The notes below the pieces were generated by a model that was not told the origin of the DNA, made no database searches, and saw nothing but the letters and a program-made list of their open reading frames with translations. Shown here one piece after another: positions 55,181 to 64,000 of a stretch of DNA of 64,000 nucleotides; the first letter of the stretch is position 1, and every line of letters starts with the position of its first letter. This stretch comes from Semisulcospira habei. Lineage: Eukaryota; Mollusca; Gastropoda; Semisulcospiridae. Made by a program: the position numbers and the translations under genes. Location: contig BTPG01000006.1 in assembly GCA_036245525.1 (NCBI GenBank), positions 73,069,026 through 73,133,025 of the forward strand. The letters are read 5' to 3'.

Positions 55181-55410
55181 TTAACCCGTTAACTGCCGAG
55201 ACGTGGCGAACGCTTCACATCTGCAAGAGACATAAATCCTCATGACCCTTCGCAGTCGAGGGGGCTCATGAGGATTTATGTCTTGTGTTAGTCCTGTGTT
55301 CTTTGTGCCTAATTCTGGTCCCATTTATTGCGTGTTCTTCACGCGAATGTCGATCGGTGTGCAGTTCGTTCAGACGCGAAATCCGTGATCACTGGCATCG
55401 AAGGGGTTAA
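55181..55410. mobile_element. TTAA-B2 MITE, complete
   Basis: 230 bp with TTAA at both ends. The core uses AAGACATAAATCC and mirror GGATTTATGTCTT, with a spacer (TTGTGTTAGTCCTGTG, GTGATCACTGGCATCG) different from other B copies. A half copy lies at 29115. Confidence 0.92.
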
Positions 55411-55977
55411 GCCGCTAGTCATAAATATTATCAATGGACTGCAAGATGGATAAAGAATGAATTTAACAGCTTACTAAAAGTCCTGTTTTTCAAAGCCCCC
55501 AAAACCGACATCTTAGAACTTTCGTAGTCCAGTCGATAAGAGAATGTTTTGGCGTGAACTTTGCATTTTGGAGTAGTCGTTCTGCAATTTTTGAACAGTT
55601 GTAGTTCTCCATGCAATGAGCGCTATCGGCACCTGGGGCATCACGGATTTATTTCTGTTTGCATGGGTACCACATTTTACTGTGGTCGCTGAAACCCTAC
55701 CAATTTTTATTTTCTGACAATACCTCATAAACTTTCCAAAATATTTTATGATAACTTTACAAAATACGTTATTTGAATTTTCAGTTGACATACAGACCGG
55801 TAACTTGTTACTTGTGCAAAGTATTTCAGACAAGTTAATTATTTGCTACAGATAATGAAAAGATAACCAAAATACTAGTTTGCTTTTCTTTACGGCACAC
55901 ACTCGCCAGACCCCAACCAACCAACCAACCGGCCAGTCAGCCAGCTAACCAATGAACAAACAAACGAACGAAGGAAA
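55411..55977. other. no gene; CCAA/GAAC short repeats at 55915-55977
   Basis: The final 60 bp is CCAACCAACC then AACGAACGAAGG, immediately before the LINE fragment. Confidence 0.55.
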
Positions 55978-57384
55978 AAATGAACATTCGTGGGAAACTT
56001 CTACAATGGCTGGCTGATTACCTGCGCAATCGCAAGCAAGCTGTTGTTATCAAAGGATGTATATCTACATACCTACCCGTGGAGGCGGGCGTCCCGCAAG
56101 GGTCAGTGTTAGGTCCTATCATTTTCCTTATATATATTACGACGTTGTATTAGACACTGAATCTAAAATGAAACTGTTTGCAGATGATACCAGTATGTAC
56201 TTGTCCCTGAATAATGATAATATCAGAGGTGACATAATGAACTCGGATCTCGAGAAAATTAGTGTTTGGGCCCATAAGTGGAAAGTAAACTTTAATCACC
56301 AAAGGAGTGAACTATTGAACATGTCACGTAGTCAGAACTTCCAGCCACTACCCCTACTCTTTGATAACAGTCCATTTCAAAGTACTGCTACGCACAAACA
56401 CCTTGGCATTTTCTTGCAACAAAACTGTAAATGGGATACCCATATCAAATCTATTATAGCAAGATGTCGATTACTTATAGCTTGCCTAGACTCATATAAA
56501 TATAGATTATCAAGACGATCTCTGGAGACTATGTTCAAATCTTTTATACTGCCACACTTTGACTATGCTGATGTGATCTGGGATAATTGTACAAAGACAC
56601 TTTCGGACGAATTGGAAAATCTTCAGTTACACGCATTGAGAACCATTACTGGTGCAGTCCGTGGCACTAGCTACCAATTACTTTACGAAGAAAACGGTTT
56701 TATTCCATTGTGGCAAAGACGTCGTCGTCATCAACTCATCCTCTATTTTAAAATAGCCAATGGTATAACCCCCGCGTACTTAGGCCCGGACCTGCCACAG
56801 TTAGTATCCGCATCAAATCCTTATCACAAACGACGTCCACTTGAACGCCAAGTCCTTCATTATAAAACTGAACTGTACAAAGCTTCATATTTCTCATCCA
56901 CCACGGACCGTTGGAACAATTTACCCGATCACATCCAGCGTAGTCAATCCTTAAGCGAATTTAAATCATTTCTGTCACGGGACGATTGTGTCGTACGCCC
57001 ATATTACTATTTAGGCTGAAGAATAACACAGATAATCCACTGTAAAATCAGACTCAACATGAGCGACCTCAATTATGACCCGGTTAATCGTCATCTGTCC
57101 AATTCTCCTGCCTGCTCTTGTGGAAACCGCCGACCATTTTTTTTTTTACTCCAGTGTAATAATTATGATGTAATAAAACGCTCAACAATACTTACATTTC
57201 CACCAGAACACACCAATATACGTCTACTTCTTAAAAGAAGTAAAACCGTGCCATCCACAGTGAATAAAAAGATATTTTTTGAGCTGTACACGAATTTATT
57301 ACTGCAGCAAAAAGATTTCATTGATTTATAATTAGGACTGCAGGAAATAAAGGAAATAAAGAAAATAAAAAGACCAGTTGAGGC

Positions 57385-57461
<77 letters not shown>

Positions 57462-57720
57462 CCATAATATTTGATTTTCCCCCCTCTATTTTAATTTTTC
57501 ATTAATATTATTTATTATGTATATATGTGTGTGTATATTGATTTACTTACCTACATTGTATTTAAAATCTGCAAACCACCGCCACGCAAATGCAAATATA
57601 ATTGATTCAGTGTCCATATCATCCTATAAGCCTGTGGCTTGTTTTAATCTGATGGAAATTGCTGGATCTCCTTTTATGCATTTTGCAAAGCAATAAACTA
57701 TTAAACCAAAGAAAGAATGA
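55978..57720 (+). pseudogene. LINE ORF2 3' half with zinc knuckle and 3' UTR
   Basis: Reads KLLQWLADYLRNRKQAV, GVPQGSVLGP, then shifts frame near 56140 to LFADDTSMYLSL (catalytic FADD at 56177-56188), HKHLGIFLQQNCKWDTHI, DYADVIWDNC, RWNNLPDHIQ and, beyond a stop at 57017, CSCGNRRPFFFLLQC, a degraded Cys-rich terminal knuckle. A long 3' UTR follows to about 57720, ending AAACTATTAAACCAAAGAAAG. 5' truncated within the reverse transcriptase. Confidence 0.85.
57387..57459. repeat. (CT)n microsatellite
   Basis: CT array between the LINE coding end and its UTR. Confidence 0.97.
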
Positions 57721-57734
57721 AGCGAATAAGGGAG

Positions 57735-58193
57735 GAATGAATGAATGAACGAACGAACGAACAGACGAACGGAACGAACCAACGAACCAACGAACGGAAC
57801 GAACGGAACGAACGGAAAAACGGAACGAACCAACGAACGGAACGAACCGAAGGAACCGAACGGAACGGAACGAACCGAACGGAACGGAACGAACCGAACG
57901 GAACGGAACGAACCGAACGGCGGGAACGGAACGAACCGAACGGAACGAACGGAACGAACGGAACGGAACGGAACGGAACGAACCGGAACGGAACGGAACG
58001 GAACGGAACGGAACGAACCGAACGGAACGGAACGAACCGAACGGAACGGAACGAACCGAACGGAACGGAACGAACCGAATGGAACGGACCAACCAACCAA
58101 CCAACCAACCAACCAACCAACCAACCAACCAACCAACCAACCAACCAACCAACCAACCAACCAACCAACCAACCAACCAACCAACCAACCAAA
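57735..58193. repeat. compound GAAT/GAAC/GGAAC/CCAA microsatellite
   Basis: Starts as GAATGAAC at the LINE tail, expands into ACGGAACGAACCG-like units for about 330 bp, and ends in (CCAA)n over about 105 bp. Reading frames of 150-230 residues across it are artefacts. Confidence 0.95.
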
Positions 58194-58382
58194 AAACGTA
58201 ACCCGCACATCGTAAAGCACAAGACGGTTGCACGCAGTGGCCAATCAAGCAACGTTCTATTGTTTGTTCTGTCAGGACATGAGACTGTTGTATTATTCAC
58301 AGTGTGCCGGTTTCTGGGCTATTTGCAGTCGATAAATCGTCAACAGTTGGTGGCCATGGAAATCAATGACTTAACAGCGTCT

Positions 58383-58560
58383 TTAATTCATTCAGCCCGA
58401 CGCACGTATTTCCCAAATTTGGGAGGCGTCATCTAACGACTATGCACCTGTGGCAGGAGATGCATCGACCATGAAAAGCGCCAAGCTAACCTGGCACTAC
58501 CCTTGAATTATTATGGTCGACCCATCTCCTGCTGTAGTGCGTCAGGGCTGAATGGGTTAA
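58383..58560. mobile_element. TTAA-C' MITE, hairpin half deleted
   Basis: TTAATTCATTCAGCCCGAC to GGGCTGAATGGGTTAA. After CGACCATGAAAAG the left inner arm is missing. Confidence 0.88.
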
Positions 58561-58629
58561 GATGCCGTAAAGGTTTTAGCGACTGGGTTGGAGGATTTAG
58601 TGTGCCATTCCACACATGCTGAAGGACTT

Positions 58630-58846
58630 TTAGTCATCTCTTCACTGCCAGTGGTCGAAAATTGTGCTTCTGAAGTATGTGTAAACTCACACCAGCTAGA
58701 GAAACCCCTGTTCCATGACACATGTAAACACAGAGGTGTCAGCAAGAGGCATAGAGCTCATGAGCCCCCGCAATTGCGGGGGCTCATGAGCATCTATGCC
58801 TCTTGCATTGGATTTTGTTCACGTTTCTTGACAGTGAAGGGGTTAA
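58630..58846. mobile_element. TTAA-B MITE
   Basis: Left TTCACTGCCAGTGGTCG, core 58742-58806, right end GACAGTGAAGGGGTTAA. The left TTAA is lost. Confidence 0.87.
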
Positions 58847-59117
58847 GAGAGAACGGAATGCCACATACGGCCGGCAAACTGGTCGTAACTTGTTTTCTTA
58901 TTCTGCCATCGACTTTGACGTAGATCGTGATGAACTCCACACAGTGAGCGAGGACCAAAAGTGAGAAAGGTAAAAAACCACAGACATATACTGTATATAT
59001 TCAGCTGTTGAAACAAACTTCTTATTGAGGAATAGTTTTCAGTAATTTTCGTCGTTATTTTTGGTTTTGTACAAGTACGACTCAAATCTGGATTTAGTTA
59101 TGGTTAAAGCGAATCGT

Positions 59118-59465
59118 GGACGTATCGTAACGTACCGTACCGTATAGGAGTGTACAGGATCGTATCGTACCATATCGCATCGTATCGTACCGTCACATAC
59201 TTGTGCCGTACCGTATATATCGTACAATACAGTACCGCATTGTACCATATCATATCGTATCGTACTGTACCGTGTCGTATCATATCGTATCGTATCGTAT
59301 CGCATCGCATCGCATCGCATCGCATCGCATCGTATTATATCACATCGTAACTCACCGTACCGTACCGTATCGCACCATACCGTATCGCGCCGCATACTAT
59401 TGTGTACTTTTCGTACCATACAGTACCGTGCCGTATGGTATGGGACCGTTCCGTATCGTATCACA
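59118..59465. repeat. degenerate CGTAY pentanucleotide satellite
   Basis: About 70 units of CGTAC/CGTAT/CGCAT. It produces long Arg-Tyr-Asp type frames on the minus strand that are artefacts. Confidence 0.93.
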
Positions 59466-59678
59466 TCAATTTCCTCAACATCCGCTGATCACATACACAT
59501 TAATCTGCGGTTGTGCAACTATACCCTTGAACACGAAGCTGATATTCCCTCTGTCCTTTTCTTCAGAGAAATGGGGTAAGTGGATTTCTCTCGACAGAAA
59601 CATCAAACCCATTCTGAAGTTACTACAGAAAACGGATTTTATGTAGGACAACGCTTATCCGTTTACAGGTGCAAAAAC

Positions 59679-59744
59679 CACGAGTGGCATAAATCCTCAT
59701 AAGCCCTCGCAGCTGAAGGGTTCATCAGGATCGTTGCCTCTTGC
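59679..59744. repeat. TTAA-B core, degenerate
   Basis: CGAGTGGCATAAATCCTCAT and GGATCGTTGCCTCTTGC. Confidence 0.7.
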
Positions 59745-59841
59745 TAGCTAAAAATCCGCATTTATCATGTGGAGGAGGTATCCTCTCGAAAAATCAGATT
59801 CTGAAGCGCAACCATTCTGCGTTTTTATTTTTTACACATCT

Positions 59842-59906
59842 GCAAGAGGTCTGGATCCTCATGATCCCCCGCAATTGCGAGTCCTCATGAGGATCTATGC
59901 CTCTTG
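59842..59906. mobile_element. TTAA-B core hairpin
   Basis: GCAAGAGGTCTGGATCCTCA mirrored by GAGGATCTATGCCTCTTGC. Confidence 0.82.

Positions 59907-64000
<4,094 letters not shown>

Noticed and set aside
57624..58436. Reading frames of 150-230 residues ([24 protein letters not shown] patterns)
   Set aside because: These are translations of the GAAC/GGAAC/CCAA microsatellite on both strands.

Overview
This window is animal nuclear DNA. It has tRNA-derived SINEs, several families of non-LTR retrotransposon, a Tc1/mariner transposon, long dinucleotide arrays, and no operon-like or intronless gene layout. The mix would fit a lophotrochozoan such as a mollusc, but nothing here proves the species. 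I found no host protein-coding gene. Every long reading frame with recognisable protein similarity belongs to a decayed transposable element; the other long frames are translated microsatellites.

The dominant feature is a dense population of short palindromic (hairpin) elements. At least five families (called here TTAA-B, C, D, E and J; C has a variant C') end in TTAA followed by a C/T-rich TTAACYCWTT-type terminus. Complete copies carry TTAA at both ends. This is the hallmark of piggyBac-type MITEs, but no piggyBac transposase is in the window. TTAA-B is the most abundant: more than 50 complete, partial or degenerate copies, each centred on a palindrome of about 66 bp (AAGAGGCATAGATCCTCAT and its mirror). 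In several copies both arms carry the same non-consensus bases, so the hairpins appear to be kept symmetrical. Elements of one family sit inside another at TTAA sites (C' in B near 39.6 kb, D in B near 49.9 kb), and arms have been amplified in tandem at three loci. A separate TA-flanked hairpin family (TA-A) shares its ends with the Tc1 transposon at 40.2-42.4 kb and is probably derived from such elements.

Layout: 0-1 kb, a LINE endonuclease fragment split by a SINE. 1.5-15 kb, MITEs, SINE pieces and microsatellites. 15.3-17.7 kb, a long noncoding repeat (LR) split by a 1.07-kb transposon with matching TIRs. 18-25.7 kb, MITEs and a LINE 3' end. 25.8-29 kb, a second LR copy holding a 1.12-kb LTR-like insertion and a 398-bp SINE-like insertion, each with target duplications. 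29-40 kb, MITEs and G-rich elements with CAGGGGCGG ends. 40.2-42.4 kb, a Tc1 element broken by a 5'-truncated RTE-like LINE. 44-47.6 kb, a third LR copy and an L2-like LINE whose (ATT)n tail resembles that of a SINE. 48-55.4 kb, a MITE thicket. 56-58.2 kb, a LINE ending in a compound microsatellite. 60.9-64 kb, three copies of one LINE family stacked head to tail, each bordered by a (GA)n array.

The genes do not cooperate as a pathway. What the window records is layered transposition plus an unusual accumulation and apparent symmetry maintenance of long DNA palindromes.
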